A DNA stretch of 64,000 bases from JANPPS01 sp965246835 (GTDB lineage: Bacteria > Pseudomonadota > Alphaproteobacteria > Acetobacterales > Acetobacteraceae): contig CBDFFQ010000001.1 of assembly GCA_965246835.1 (NCBI GenBank), positions 372,001-436,000 of the forward strand, read 5' to 3'. The position numbers were made by a program, and so were the translations under genes. Position 1 is the stretch's first letter, and each line of letters starts with the position of its first letter. The notes beneath the pieces are model-generated. The model saw only the letters and a program-made list of their open reading frames with translations, did no database searches and was not told the origin of the DNA. Below are positions 18,428 to 28,580 of this stretch, piece by piece.

Positions 18428-19723
18428 TTACGCCGCCTGCCGCACGCTCACGCCGTCCAACGCCTGCGTGAGGTCGGCCAGAATGTCGTCGATATGCTCG
18501 ATCCCGATCGACAGGCGCACATAGCCGGGGCTGACGCCGGCCGCCATCTGCTCCTCGGCTTCGAGCTGCGAGTGCGTCGTGCTGGCGGGATGGATCGCGA
18601 GCGTGCGGGCATCGCCGATGTTGGCCACGTGCAGTACCAACGCCAGCTTGTCGATGAACGCCCGCCCGGCATCCGCGCCGCCCGCCAGCTCCATACCGAC
18701 CAGGCCGCCATGCCCGCCCTTCATGTATTTCGCTGCGCGGGCGGCTGCGGCACCGGTCTGCTTGCCGGGGTAGATCACCCGCGCCACTTCCGGGCGGTTC
18801 GAGAGGAAGTCCGCCACGGCGGCGGCGTTGCGGCAATGGCGCTCCATGCGCAGCGCCACCGTCTCGATCCCCTGCAGAATCAGGAAGGCGTTGAAAGGGC
18901 TCACGGCCGGGCCGAGGTCCCGTAGCAGGCAGACGCGGGCGCGCAGGATGTAGGCGATGGGGCCGAGCGGCTTCGCGGCCTCCACCCAGACGGCGCCGTG
19001 ATAGCTCGGGTCCGGCTGATGCAGGGTGGGGTGACGCACCGGATTGGCGGCCCAGTCGAAGGTACCGCCATCCACGATCATGCCACCGATCGAGGTGCCG
19101 TGGCCGCCCAGGTATTTCGTGGTCGAATACACCACCACCGCCGCGCCGTGATCGAACGGCCGCACCAGCAGCGGGCAGGCCGTGTTGTCCATGATCAGCG
19201 GGATGCCGAACCGGCGCCCGATTGCGGCCACCTCGGCGATCGGGAACACTTCCAGCTTCGGGTTGGGCAGCGTCTCGGCGTAATAGGCGCGGGTGCGGTC
19301 GTCTGTGGCGCGGGCGAAGGCCTCGGGGTCCGCCGGGTCCACGAAGCGGACCTCGATCCCCATGTCCTTGAACGTGTTGGCAAACAGGTTCCAGGTGCCG
19401 CCATAGAGGTTGGTGGAGCTCACGACATTGTCGCCGACCCGCGCCAGGTTCTGCACCGCGAGCGCGGACGCTGCCTGCCCTGACGCCACCGCCAGCGCCG
19501 CAACCCCGCCCTCCAGCGCCGCCACGCGCTTTTCCAGCACATCGGCGGTGGGGTTCATGATGCGGGTGTAGATGTTGCCCAGCTCCTTCAGCGCGAACAG
19601 GTTGGCCGCGTGCTCGCCGCTGTCGAACTGGAAGCTGGTGGTCTGGTAGATCGGCACCGCGACCGCGTTGGTCGCGGGATCTTTGCGCCAGCCGGCGTGC
19701 AGCGCCATCGTCTCGGGATGCAT
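18428..19723 (-). CDS. metY: O-acetylhomoserine aminocarboxypropyltransferase (sulfhydrylase)
   Basis: This 431-residue PLP enzyme of the Cys/Met metabolism family uses sulfide (or methanethiol) and O-acetylhomoserine to make homocysteine (or methionine). The PLP lysine is Lys203 in YSTTKYLGGHG; MDNTACPLL (178-186) and SGQAASALA (81-89) are further cofactor-site segments. Length near 430 and the insertion after the lysine favour MetY over the ~390-residue MetB/MetZ group. ATG 19723 is chosen because GGAGGA lies 5 bases upstream; that same GGAGG is coding if the ATG at 19735 is used. It fits the sulfur theme of the window. Confidence 0.92.
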   Translation of the reverse strand: MHPETMALHAGWRKDPATNAVAVPIYQTTSFQFDSGEHAANLFALKELGNIYTRIMNPTADVLEKRVAALEGGVAALAVASGQAASALAVQNLARVGDNVVSSTNLYGGTWNLFANTFKDMGIEVRFVDPADPEAFARATDDRTRAYYAETLPNPKLEVFPIAEVAAIGRRFGIPLIMDNTACPLLVRPFDHGAAVVVYSTTKYLGGHGTSIGGMIVDGGTFDWAANPVRHPTLHQPDPSYHGAVWVEAAKPLGPIAYILRARVCLLRDLGPAVSPFNAFLILQGIETVALRMERHCRNAAAVADFLSNRPEVARVIYPGKQTGAAAARAAKYMKGGHGGLVGMELAGGADAGRAFIDKLALVLHVANIGDARTLAIHPASTTHSQLEAEEQMAAGVSPGYVRLSIGIEHIDDILADLTQALDGVSVRQAA

Positions 19724-19831
19724 GTCTTCCTCCATCGTGTTGGGCAGACCTTAGCGGGCGGGGCCGCGCCAGGGTAGCGCGAACCGGAATAGCCCTTGCG
19801 GCGTTGGCGGCGGACATCGACGGAGGCATGC

Positions 19832-20194
19832 ATGGACCCGCTCAAGCTCAAGGCCGACACGATCGAGGCGACGGCGTTTCAGATCCCGGGCGCATCTGGC
19901 GATTTCCGCATCCAGATCCTGAACGAGGATGAGGCGCGCGGCGTGGTGACGACGATCGTGCACCTGCCGCCCGGGGGCAAGATCCCGGCGCACAAGCACC
20001 AGGCCGGACCGGAGATGCATTACGTGCTGGACGGCGACCTGATCGACGCCGGGCAGGAATATGGGCCGGGCGCGTTCCTGACCCACGCAGCCGGCCAGGT
20101 GCATGGCCCGCATGAAAGCCGTGGCGGCGCCCGGGTGCTGACGGTGCAGCACTGGCAATCGAGCCATGGCCAGTTCGATTTCGAGCCGTCCTGA
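19832..20194 (+). CDS. Cupin domain protein
   Basis: This 120-residue single-cupin protein has motif 1 with His54, His56 and Glu61 (PAHKHQAGPEMHYVLDG) and motif 2 with PGAFLTHAAGQVHGPH, giving a plausible mononuclear metal site. Such small cupins act as dioxygenases, isomerases or sensors; no specific reaction can be assigned. The start ATG 19832 has a good CGGAGG at 19821-19826. It stands between the divergent metY gene and the DUF4337 gene. Confidence 0.85.
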   Translation: MDPLKLKADTIEATAFQIPGASGDFRIQILNEDEARGVVTTIVHLPPGGKIPAHKHQAGPEMHYVLDGDLIDAGQEYGPGAFLTHAAGQVHGPHESRGGARVLTVQHWQSSHGQFDFEPS

Positions 20195-20257
20195 CCATCC
20201 TGGTTCACAGAATGGTGAGGCCGTGGCATGGAGGCGCCCTGGAACCAGGGGGTCTCT

Positions 20258-20815
20258 ATGGAACACGGACACGTCGAAGGCGGCGGCGACAAGCGGATCG
20301 CCCTGCTGATCGCCGTCATGGCGCTGAGCCTCGCGATTGTCGAGACCGGCGGCAAAAGCGCGCAGACCGCAGCCCTGACGCGCAACGTGGAATCGTCCAA
20401 TCTCTGGGCGTTCTTCCAGGCCAAGACGATCCGCCAGACCAGCGTCCGCACCGCCGCCGAGCAGGCCGAGTTGCAGAAGATCGGCGCCACGCCCGAGCAG
20501 GCGGCCAAGATCGACGCGCAGATCAAGGCCTGGCGCGACAATGTGGCGCGCTGGGAAAGCGAGCCCTCGACCGGGGAAGGCCGCAAGGAGCTGGTGGAGC
20601 GCGCGAAGGCCACGGACGCGGCGCGCGAACACGCGATGACGCAGTACCACCTCTACGAATACGCGGCCGCCGCGTTGCAGGTCGCGATCGTGGTGGCGTC
20701 CGCCTCCATCATCACCAGCGTGCCGGTGCTGGTGTTCTTCAGCATGGCACTCGGCCTGGTGGGCTGGGCGCTCGGCGGCCTGGGCTATTTCGCGCCGGAG
20801 CTGCTGCACCTCTAG
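20258..20815 (+). CDS. DUF4337 family membrane protein
   Basis: This 185-residue protein begins MEHGHVEGGGDKRIALLIAV, the start seen in DUF4337 proteins, with an N-terminal helix (about 15-32), a soluble charged middle rich in Ala/Glu/Lys, and two hydrophobic helices near the C-terminus (about 135-155 and 160-178). It is expected in the inner membrane. Function of the family is unknown. An upstream ATG at 20228 also has a reasonable Shine-Dalgarno (GGTGAGG) and would add ten residues. It is not obviously co-transcribed with its neighbours. Confidence 0.8.
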   Translation: MEHGHVEGGGDKRIALLIAVMALSLAIVETGGKSAQTAALTRNVESSNLWAFFQAKTIRQTSVRTAAEQAELQKIGATPEQAAKIDAQIKAWRDNVARWESEPSTGEGRKELVERAKATDAAREHAMTQYHLYEYAAAALQVAIVVASASIITSVPVLVFFSMALGLVGWALGGLGYFAPELLHL

Positions 20816-20882
20816 ACCCTTTAGCAGTTGCAGCCCCGGCGCGGCTTACGGCATCGTCCGCCACGCCATGCAGGGGGCCGCG

Positions 20883-21857
20883 ATGAGAGGGACCTTCGAG
20901 TTCATGCGCTGCGCGGTGGTGGCAGCAATCCTATGGGCCGCGCCTGCTGTGGCGGCCGAGCCCAGCACGCTCCGCATCGGACACTTCCCGAACGTGACCC
21001 ACATCCAGGCTCTGGTCGCGCACGGCCTGTCCCGCCAGGGCCGAGGCTGGTTCGAGGCGCGGCTCGGCCCCGGCGTCCCGATCGAGTGGTATGTCTACAA
21101 TGCCGGGCCCTCGGCGATGGAGGCGGTGTTCGCGGGCTCCATCGACATGACCTATGTCGGGCCGAGCCCGGCGATCAACGCCTACGCCAAATCCGGGGGC
21201 GCCGAAATCCGCGTGGTGGCCGGGGCCGCGGAGGGCGGCGCCGCCCTGGTGGTGCGCCCCGGTGCCGGGCTGAATGGACCGTCCGACTTTCGCGGCAAGA
21301 AGCTCGCGACGCCGCAGCTCGGCAACACGCAGGACGTGGCGGCCCGCGCATGGCTGGCCGCGGGCGGGCTGCGCATCACCATGACCGGGGGCGATGCGCA
21401 GGTGATCCCGACCGCCAATCCGGATCAGCTCGCGTTGTTCCAGCAAAAGCAGCTCGATGCGGTATGGACCGTGGAGCCCTGGGTCTCGTTGCTGGAAACC
21501 GAGGCGGGCGGGACCGTGCTGGTGGAGGAGACCGAAAGCGTCACCACCGTGCTGGTCGCCAGCGCCCGCATGCTCGCAACCCGACGCGCCCTGTCCCGGC
21601 AGGTCGTGGCGGCGCATCGCGAACTGACCGCCTGGATTGCCGCGAACCCGGCGGAGGCGCAGGCGATCGTGCTGGACGAGCTGCGCGCCGAGACCCGCAC
21701 CGAGATGTCCCCTACCCTGCTGGCGCGCGCCTGGGCCCGCACGCGGCTCACGGCGGAGGTGTCACGCAGCGCGCTGGAGGATTTCGTAGGCAAGGCGAAG
21801 GTCGCTGGGTTCCTGCGCAATAGCCCGGACCTGTCCCGCCTGGTCGAGGCGCCGTGA
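20883..21857 (+). CDS. ABC transporter substrate-binding protein, taurine/nitrate/sulfonate type
   Basis: This 324-residue periplasmic binding protein has a signal peptide ending in APAVAA-E. The mature part begins LRIGHFPNVTHIQALVA, typical of the SsuA/TauA/NrtA group, with the hinge segments YNAGPSAMEAVFAGSIDMTYVGPSPAI and WTVEPWVSLL. It should bind an alkanesulfonate, nitrate or similar organic ligand. Two extra ATGs lie at 20868 and 20904; 20883 is used because a G-rich stretch precedes it. It leads a binding protein-ATPase-permease operon. Confidence 0.87.
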   Translation: MRGTFEFMRCAVVAAILWAAPAVAAEPSTLRIGHFPNVTHIQALVAHGLSRQGRGWFEARLGPGVPIEWYVYNAGPSAMEAVFAGSIDMTYVGPSPAINAYAKSGGAEIRVVAGAAEGGAALVVRPGAGLNGPSDFRGKKLATPQLGNTQDVAARAWLAAGGLRITMTGGDAQVIPTANPDQLALFQQKQLDAVWTVEPWVSLLETEAGGTVLVEETESVTTVLVASARMLATRRALSRQVVAAHRELTAWIAANPAEAQAIVLDELRAETRTEMSPTLLARAWARTRLTAEVSRSALEDFVGKAKVAGFLRNSPDLSRLVEAP

Positions 21858-21869
21858 CCCCGTCCCGCG

Positions 21870-22649
21870 ATGCTTGACGCGGCCGAAGCGCGGCGGGGTG
21901 AGATCGCGGCCATCGGCGTCTCAAAGACATTCCGGACAGGGCGCAGCACCGTACACGCGCTCGACGACGTGACGCTCGCCCTAGCGCCGCGCGAGTTCGT
22001 GTGCTTGGTAGGGCCGAGCGGATGCGGCAAGTCCACCCTGCTGGACATCATGGCCGGGCTGATCCGCCCCGATAGCGGGGCGGTGACGGCCGATGGTGAG
22101 CCCGTGACGGCGGCTGGGCGGGACCGGCTGGTGATGTTCCAGGAGCCGGCGCTGTTCCCTTGGCTCGATGTGCTGGGTAACGTGCTGTTCGGCCTGAAGC
22201 TCGTGCCCGGCCTTTCTCGCGCGGAACGGCGCGAGATCGCGCTGGATCACCTGCGGCTGGTGAAGCTGGACCGGTTCGCGGCCGCCAACCTGCACGAGCT
22301 TTCGGGCGGCATGCGGCAGCGTGTGGCGCTGGCCCGCGCCCTGGCGCCCGATCCCCGCGTGCTGCTGATGGACGAGCCGTTCTCCGCGCTGGATGCCCTG
22401 ACGCGCGAGCAGCTCTATGACGATCTGCAGGAGATCTGGCGGGCCCGGCGCAAGACGGTGTTGCTGGTCACGCACAATGTGCGGGAGGCCGTGTGTCTTG
22501 GCGATCGCGTGGTGCTGATGTCGCCGTCGCCGGGGCAGATCAAGCAGGTGTTCCCCGTCGATCTGCCCCGGCCCCGGGACATCAATGGCGCCGAGCTGAC
22601 GGCGCTCACGGCCGAGATCACCGCCGCCCTGCGAGCACGGCCGGCATGA
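21870..22649 (+). CDS. ABC transporter ATP-binding protein, taurine/nitrate/sulfonate type
   Basis: This 259-residue ATPase has Walker A GPSGCGKST, Q-loop FQEPALFPW, signature LSGGMRQRVALARAL, Walker B VLLMDEPFSALD and the switch His in LLVTHNVREA. These are typical of SsuB/TauB, which power import with the adjacent binding protein and permease. It begins 12 bases after the binding-protein stop, and its TGA overlaps the permease ATG by four bases (ATGA). Confidence 0.94.
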   Translation: MLDAAEARRGEIAAIGVSKTFRTGRSTVHALDDVTLALAPREFVCLVGPSGCGKSTLLDIMAGLIRPDSGAVTADGEPVTAAGRDRLVMFQEPALFPWLDVLGNVLFGLKLVPGLSRAERREIALDHLRLVKLDRFAAANLHELSGGMRQRVALARALAPDPRVLLMDEPFSALDALTREQLYDDLQEIWRARRKTVLLVTHNVREAVCLGDRVVLMSPSPGQIKQVFPVDLPRPRDINGAELTALTAEITAALRARPA

Positions 22650-23419
22650 GGCGCGCCGCCGTCGCCACGCTGTTTTTCGCGGCGTTGCTGGCCGTGTGGC
22701 AAGCGATGATCACGACGGGGCGCTGGTCCCCGGTGCTGCTCCCATCCCCCGCCAGCGTCGGCCGCTATCTGTGGGAGGCCGCGGGCGATGGCAGCCTGGG
22801 TGAGGCGGTGCTGGTGACGATGCGGCGGCTGCTGGTGGGATACGCGCTGGGCCTGCTGATCGGCCTGCCGCTCGGTTTGCTGTGCAGCGCGTTCCGGCTC
22901 GCGGAGGATACCGTGGGCGTGCTGGCGCTCGGGCTGCAGACCTTGCCCAGCGTGTGCTGGATCCCGCTGGCGCTGCTGTGGTTCGGGCAGAGCGAGGCGG
23001 CGATGCTGTTCATCGTGGTGATGGGCACGACGTGGTCGGTGGTGATCGCGACCGACACCGGCGCCCGCACGATCTCACCCATGTATGCCAAGGCGGCGCG
23101 CACGATGGGGTCCACGGGGCTGCATCAATGGACCCGCGTGATCGTGCCGGCGTCGCTGCCGTTCCTGGTGAGCGGCATGAAGCAGGGCTGGGCGTTCGCC
23201 TGGCGCTCGCTGATGGCGGCGGAGATCTACGTCACCATCCTGAGCGGTTTCGGCCTCGGGCAACTGCTGCATTACGGGCGGGAGCTGCTGGCGATGGACC
23301 AGGTGATCGGGGTGATGGCCGTGATCGTGGCGATCGGGCTGCTGGCGGACAAGGCGCTGTTTGCCCCGTGGGAGCGCTGGCTGCACCGGCGCTGGGGGAC
23401 GGGACGGCAGGTGACCTGA
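22646..23419 (+). CDS. ABC transporter permease, taurine/nitrate/sulfonate type
   Basis: This 257-residue inner-membrane permease has about six helices and the EAA-like loop AARTMGSTGLHQWTRVIVPASLPF that contacts the ATPase. LPSVCWIPLALLWFG is the conserved SsuC/TauC segment. ATG 22646 overlaps the ATPase stop (ATGA); the frame is open further upstream only as a shadow. It completes a three-gene importer; substrate likely an organosulfonate given metY nearby, but that is inference. Confidence 0.93.
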   Translation: MRRAAVATLFFAALLAVWQAMITTGRWSPVLLPSPASVGRYLWEAAGDGSLGEAVLVTMRRLLVGYALGLLIGLPLGLLCSAFRLAEDTVGVLALGLQTLPSVCWIPLALLWFGQSEAAMLFIVVMGTTWSVVIATDTGARTISPMYAKAARTMGSTGLHQWTRVIVPASLPFLVSGMKQGWAFAWRSLMAAEIYVTILSGFGLGQLLHYGRELLAMDQVIGVMAVIVAIGLLADKALFAPWERWLHRRWGTGRQVT

Positions 23420-23423
23420 GGGA

Positions 23424-23499
23424 TGGTGGGCGCTGTAGGATTCGAACCTACGACCCGGTGATTAAGAGTCACCTGCTCTACCAACTGAGCTAAGCGCCC
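23424..23499 (-). tRNA. tRNA-Lys (anticodon CTT)
   Basis: On the minus strand the 76-base sequence has acceptor stem GGGCGCT (23493-23499) paired with AGCGCCC (23428-23434), D-arm TAGCTCAGTTGGTAGAGC, anticodon loop CTCTTAA, T-arm GGTTCGAATCC and an encoded CCA (23424-23426). It is convergent with the permease gene, 4 bases away. Confidence 0.97.
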
Positions 23500-23616
23500 A
23501 TCCCTGCGGAAGCGGCGCGTATAGCGCACCCGGCGAGGCGTGCAAACCCCTGTTTGCGCCTTGCGCCGCGGGGCGGGGCTGTGTTCTTTTCAAGGCTTGT
23601 CCGATGGAGTGACCGG

Positions 23617-24527
<911 letters not shown>

Positions 24528-24531
<4 letters not shown>

Positions 24532-25808
24532 TCGGCGGGCTGCGAGATGCCGGGCTGTCGGCGCTGGTGGCGCTGGGCCTGTTCGTGCCGCTGATTGGGC
24601 TCAAGACCAGCACAGCCGGCCAAGGCATCTATCTCGAATGGCGGCCCGCTCCCGTGCTGATGGCGGTGGCGGCAGTGTTCTTCGGGCGGCTGGCTTTGCT
24701 GGCGTTCCGGGGGCGCCGTCCGGCGGAATACCAGGCCAACCGTGCCCTGGCCGAGGGGCTGACCCGGGCGGGGCGGTTCGTGGCGCCCGTGTTGCTGGCG
24801 ATCGCCGTGGCGCTGCCGTTCGTCGCCGGGCGCTACACGATCGATACCGGCGTGATCGTGCTGACCTATGTGATGCTCGGCTGGGGTCTGAACATCGTGG
24901 TGGGGCTCGCGGGTCTGCTGGACCTCGGCTATGTCGCGTTCTACGCGATCGGCGCCTACTCGTTCGCGCTGCTGAGCCAGACCTTCGGGCTCGGTTTCTG
25001 GACCTGTCTGCCGCTGGCGGGGGTCGCAGCGGCGTTCTGCGGCATGCTGCTCGGGTTTCCGGTGCTGCGGCTCCGCGGAGATTACCTCGCGATCGTGACG
25101 CTGGCCTTCGGGGAGATCATCCGGCTGCTGCTGCTGAACACCGTCAGCATCACCGGCGGGCCCAACGGCATCAGCGGCATTCCGCGCCCGACCTTGTTTG
25201 GCCTGAATTTCACGGCGGCCGGCGGGCCCGGCACCTTCACCGGCTTCATGGAGAGCATCGGCCTGCCCGTCGAGTACAGCCCGACGCAGCGGGCGGCGTT
25301 CCTGTATTTTGTGATCCTTGGCCTGGCGCTGCTCACCAACTGGGTCACGCTTAGGCTGCGGCGTGTGGCGCTCGGGCGTGCGTGGGAGGCGCTGCGGGAG
25401 GATGAGATCGCCTGCCGCTCCCTGGGCATCGACGTCACGATCACCAAGCTGACCGCGTTCGCGATCGGCGCCGGGTTCGGCGGGCTGGCGGGGTCATTCT
25501 TCGCCACCCGCGCCTCGTTTATCAGTCCGGAGAGCTTTACCTTCATCGAGAGCGCCATCGTGCTGGCGATCGTGGTGCTGGGCGGGCTCGGCAGTCAGCT
25601 CGGCACGGCGCTGGCGGCGATCGTCATGATCGGCGGGCTGGAGCTGTTCCGCGAGCTGAACGACTACCGCATGCTGATCTTCGGCGCCGCGATGGTGCTG
25701 GTGATGGTGCTGCGCCCCCGCGGCCTGGTCTCGGGGCGGACGCCGAGTGTCGCCTTGGGTCAGCGCCGGGAAATTTCGGCGGAGCTGGTGGCCGAGGGGC
25801 GTGGCTGA
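24528..25808 (+). CDS. livM: Branched-chain amino acid ABC transporter permease LivM
   Basis: This 426-residue permease is LivM-like: GLAGLLDLGYVAFYAIGAY, LRLRGDYLAIVTLAFGEI and SITGGPNGISGIPRP are family hallmarks, followed by the cytoplasmic loop AWEALREDEIACRSLGID. The N-terminus carries an extra ~100-residue region with two or three helices before the core, as in the longer LivM group. The start ATG overlaps the livH stop, and the TGA overlaps the livG ATG by one base. Confidence 0.95.
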
Positions 25809-26632
25809 TGCTTGAAGTCACCGATCTCACGATGCGGTTCGGCGGCCTTACGGCCGTGAATGCGCTGTCGTTCATCGCACGGCGGGGGGAGATCACCTCC
25901 GTCATAGGCCCCAACGGCGCCGGCAAGACCACCGTGTTCAACTGCATCACCGGCTTCTACCGCCCGACCTCCGGCTCCATTGCGCTCACGCATCCCGATA
26001 GTGCCACGTTCGCGTTGCAGACTTTGCCGGGCCACCGGATCGCGCGCCGGGCGCGGGTGGCGCGGACGTTCCAGAACATCCGTCTGTTCGCGGGCATGAC
26101 GGTGCTGGAGAACCTGCTGGTCGCGCAACACAACGCCATGATGCCCAACGTCGTCTCCGGCCTGTTATCTGTGTTCGGGATCGGCGGCTATGCGCAGGCG
26201 GAGGCGGCGGCGATCGCCCGGGCGCGGGTGTGGCTCGACCGCATCGGCCTCCTGGCCCGCGCCGATGACCCGGCCGGCGCCCTCCCCTACGGCGACCAGC
26301 GCCGGCTCGAGATCGCGCGCGCCATGTGCACGGACCCGGTGCTGCTCTGCCTCGATGAGCCAGCCGCCGGGCTCAACCCGCGGGAGAGCGATTCGCTGGC
26401 GACGTTGCTGAAGGGCATCCAGGCCGATGGCGTCTCGGTCCTGCTGATCGAGCATGACATGGGCGTGGTCATGCGCATCTCGGACCACATCGTGGTGCTC
26501 GATCATGGCCAGCGCATCGCGGACGGCGCACCGGCCGACATCCGGTCGGATCCCAAGGTGATCGCGGCCTATCTCGGTGAAGGCGACGACGATGACGTGG
26601 ATGCGCCGATCGCCGTGAGTGCCCCGGCATGA
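25808..26632 (+). CDS. livG: Branched-chain amino acid ABC transporter ATP-binding protein LivG
   Basis: This 274-residue ATPase has Walker A GPNGAGKTT, RTFQNIRLFAGMTVLENLL (Q-loop), LPYGDQRRLEIARAM in place of a canonical LSGGQ signature (typical of LivG), Walker B LLCLDEPAAGLN and LLIEHDMGVVM with the switch His. It pairs with LivF to energise the LivHM channel. It ends in an acidic tail (GEGDDDDVD). The TGA overlaps the livF ATG by four bases. Confidence 0.95.
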   Translation: MLEVTDLTMRFGGLTAVNALSFIARRGEITSVIGPNGAGKTTVFNCITGFYRPTSGSIALTHPDSATFALQTLPGHRIARRARVARTFQNIRLFAGMTVLENLLVAQHNAMMPNVVSGLLSVFGIGGYAQAEAAAIARARVWLDRIGLLARADDPAGALPYGDQRRLEIARAMCTDPVLLCLDEPAAGLNPRESDSLATLLKGIQADGVSVLLIEHDMGVVMRISDHIVVLDHGQRIADGAPADIRSDPKVIAAYLGEGDDDDVDAPIAVSAPA

Positions 26633-27363
26633 GCACTCCGGGCGTGACCGCCATGCTGACGCTCCAAGGGGTGACCGCCTTCTACGGCGCGATCCAGGCG
26701 CTGCGGGGCGTGGATCTCGAGGTCAACCAGGGTGAGATCGTGACCCTGATCGGCGCTAACGGAGCCGGCAAGAGCACGCTGATGATGACCATCTGCGGCA
26801 GCCCGCAGGCCCGGAACGGCACCATCACCTATGACGGGCAGGACATCACCCGCCGCCCCACCCACGAGATCATGCACATGGGCCTGGCGCAGGCGCCGGA
26901 GGGGCGGCGCATCTTCGCCCGCATGACCGTGCATGAAAACCTGCTGATGGGCGCCGAGGTCATCAAACGGCGCAATTACGACCGCTTGCGCGACCAGGTC
27001 TTTCATCTGTTTCCGCGCTTGAAGGAGCGGCTCACCCAGCGGGGCGGCACGCTCTCGGGCGGGGAGCAGCAGATGCTAGCGATCGGGCGCGCCCTCATGA
27101 GCCAGCCGCGGCTGCTGCTGCTGGACGAGCCCAGCCTGGGCCTCGCCCCCTTGGTGGTGCGGCAGATCTTCGGCGCGATCCGGCAGTTGAACCGGGACGA
27201 GGGGCTGACGGTGCTGCTGGTCGAGCAAAACGCCTATCAGGCGCTCCGCCTCGCCCATCGCGGCTACGTGCTGGTCAACGGCGCCATCATCATGGCCGGG
27301 CCCGGCGCCGAGCTGCTGGCCCGGCCGGAGATCAAGGCGGCCTATCTCGAAGGGGCGCATTGA
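26629..27363 (+). CDS. livF: Branched-chain amino acid ABC transporter ATP-binding protein LivF
   Basis: This 244-residue ATPase has Walker A GANGAGKST, the Q-loop region GLAQAPEGRRIFARMTVHENL, signature LSGGEQQMLAIGRAL, Walker B LLLLDEPSLGLAP and LLVEQNAYQAL in the switch region, all typical of LivF. An ATG 12 codons in follows (residue 6, MLTLQGV) and is an alternative. The gene precedes the binding-protein gene by 65 bases. Confidence 0.95.
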   Translation: MSTPGVTAMLTLQGVTAFYGAIQALRGVDLEVNQGEIVTLIGANGAGKSTLMMTICGSPQARNGTITYDGQDITRRPTHEIMHMGLAQAPEGRRIFARMTVHENLLMGAEVIKRRNYDRLRDQVFHLFPRLKERLTQRGGTLSGGEQQMLAIGRALMSQPRLLLLDEPSLGLAPLVVRQIFGAIRQLNRDEGLTVLLVEQNAYQALRLAHRGYVLVNGAIIMAGPGAELLARPEIKAAYLEGAH

Positions 27364-27428
27364 CCGCTTCCCAGCCTTGCAACTACCGCATAGGCTGCGC
27401 CCGTTCCGTTCCATCCAAGGAGACCACC

Positions 27429-28523
27429 ATGCTTCGCAGGACGTTATTCGCCGGCGCCGCCCTGATCGCGCTGAGCGCCGCGGCGCAGGCCCAGATCCGG
27501 GTCGCGACCGTGGGCCCCATGACCGGCTCCAACGCCGCGACCGGCGCCCAGATGAAGGCGGGCGCCGAGCAGGCCGTGGCCGACATCAACAAGGCCGGTG
27601 GCGTGAACGGCCAGCAGCTCATCCTGGAAGTGGGCGATGACGCCTGCGACCCGAAGCAGGCGGTCTCGGTCGCGAACCAGATGGCCAGCAAGAAAGTGGC
27701 CGTGGTGATCGGGCATTACTGCTCCAGCAGCTCGATCCCCGCGAGCAAGGTGTATGGCGAAGAGGGCGTGTTGCAGATCAGCCCGGCCAGCACCAACCCG
27801 CGCTACACCGAGGAGGGCGGCTGGAACACCTTCCGCGTCTGCGGCCGTGACGACCAGCAGGGCGCGATCGCCGGCAAGTTCCTGGCAGACAAATATAAGG
27901 GCAAGAAGATCGCGATCCTTCACGACAACTCCGCCTATGGGAAAGGCCTGGCGGACGAGACCAAAAAGGGTCTGAACGCCAACGGCGCCACGGAAGCCAT
28001 GTATGCCGCCTATGTCCCCGGCGAGAAGGACTATTCCGCCATCGTCTCCCGCATGAAGCAGGCCGGGATCGAGGTCGTGTATATCGGTGGCTACTATACC
28101 GAAACCGGGCTGATCGCGCGGCAGGCGAAGGAGCAGGGCCTGAACATCACGCTCGTGGGCGGCGATGCGCTGGCCACCACCGAGTTCTGGCAGGTCGCGG
28201 GCCCCGCCGGTGAGAACGCGCTGATGACTTTCCCGTCCGACCCGCGCAAGCGCCCGACGGCGGCCGAGGCGGTGGCGCGGTTCAAGGCAAACAAGATCGA
28301 TCCCGAGGGCTACACGCTCTATACCTATGCCGCTTTGCAAGTGTGGGCTGAAGGCGTGAAGAAGGCCAACAGCATCGATGGCAAGAAGGTCGCCGAAGTC
28401 TTGCGCGCCGGCGCTACCTACAACACCGTGATCGGCCCAATCACCTTCGACAAGAAGGGTGACATTACGACGGCTGACTACGTGTTCTATGTCTGGAAGA
28501 ACGGCAACTACTCGGAGATGTAG
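27429..28523 (+). CDS. livK: Branched-chain amino acid ABC transporter substrate-binding protein LivK
   Basis: This 364-residue periplasmic protein has a signal peptide cleaved after AAAQA. The mature part has IRVATVGPMTGSNAATGAQM, LEVGDDACDPKQAVSVANQM and HYCSSSSIPASKVY, the Leu/Ile/Val-binding fold with its disulfide and ligand-site serines. ATG 27429 has a strong AAGGAG at 27418-27423; the frame is open from 27360 but that would destroy the signal peptide. Being last in the operon with its own Shine-Dalgarno fits the need for excess binding protein. A hairpin follows the stop. Confidence 0.96.
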   Translation: MLRRTLFAGAALIALSAAAQAQIRVATVGPMTGSNAATGAQMKAGAEQAVADINKAGGVNGQQLILEVGDDACDPKQAVSVANQMASKKVAVVIGHYCSSSSIPASKVYGEEGVLQISPASTNPRYTEEGGWNTFRVCGRDDQQGAIAGKFLADKYKGKKIAILHDNSAYGKGLADETKKGLNANGATEAMYAAYVPGEKDYSAIVSRMKQAGIEVVYIGGYYTETGLIARQAKEQGLNITLVGGDALATTEFWQVAGPAGENALMTFPSDPRKRPTAAEAVARFKANKIDPEGYTLYTYAALQVWAEGVKKANSIDGKKVAEVLRAGATYNTVIGPITFDKKGDITTADYVFYVWKNGNYSEM

Positions 28524-28529
28524 CCGCGC

Positions 28530-28561
28530 TATCCGCCCTACGTGAAGGCGTAGGGCGGATA
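28530..28561. terminator. Hairpin between convergent livK and flavin reductase genes
   Basis: A perfect 13-base stem (tatccgccctacg, 28530-28542, and its complement 28549-28561) encloses a 6-base loop. It lies in the 57-base gap between convergent genes and lacks a U-tract on either side, so it is a candidate bidirectional or Rho-assisted terminator. Confidence 0.6.
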
Positions 28562-28580
28562 CCCATCCGCCGCGTGGGCC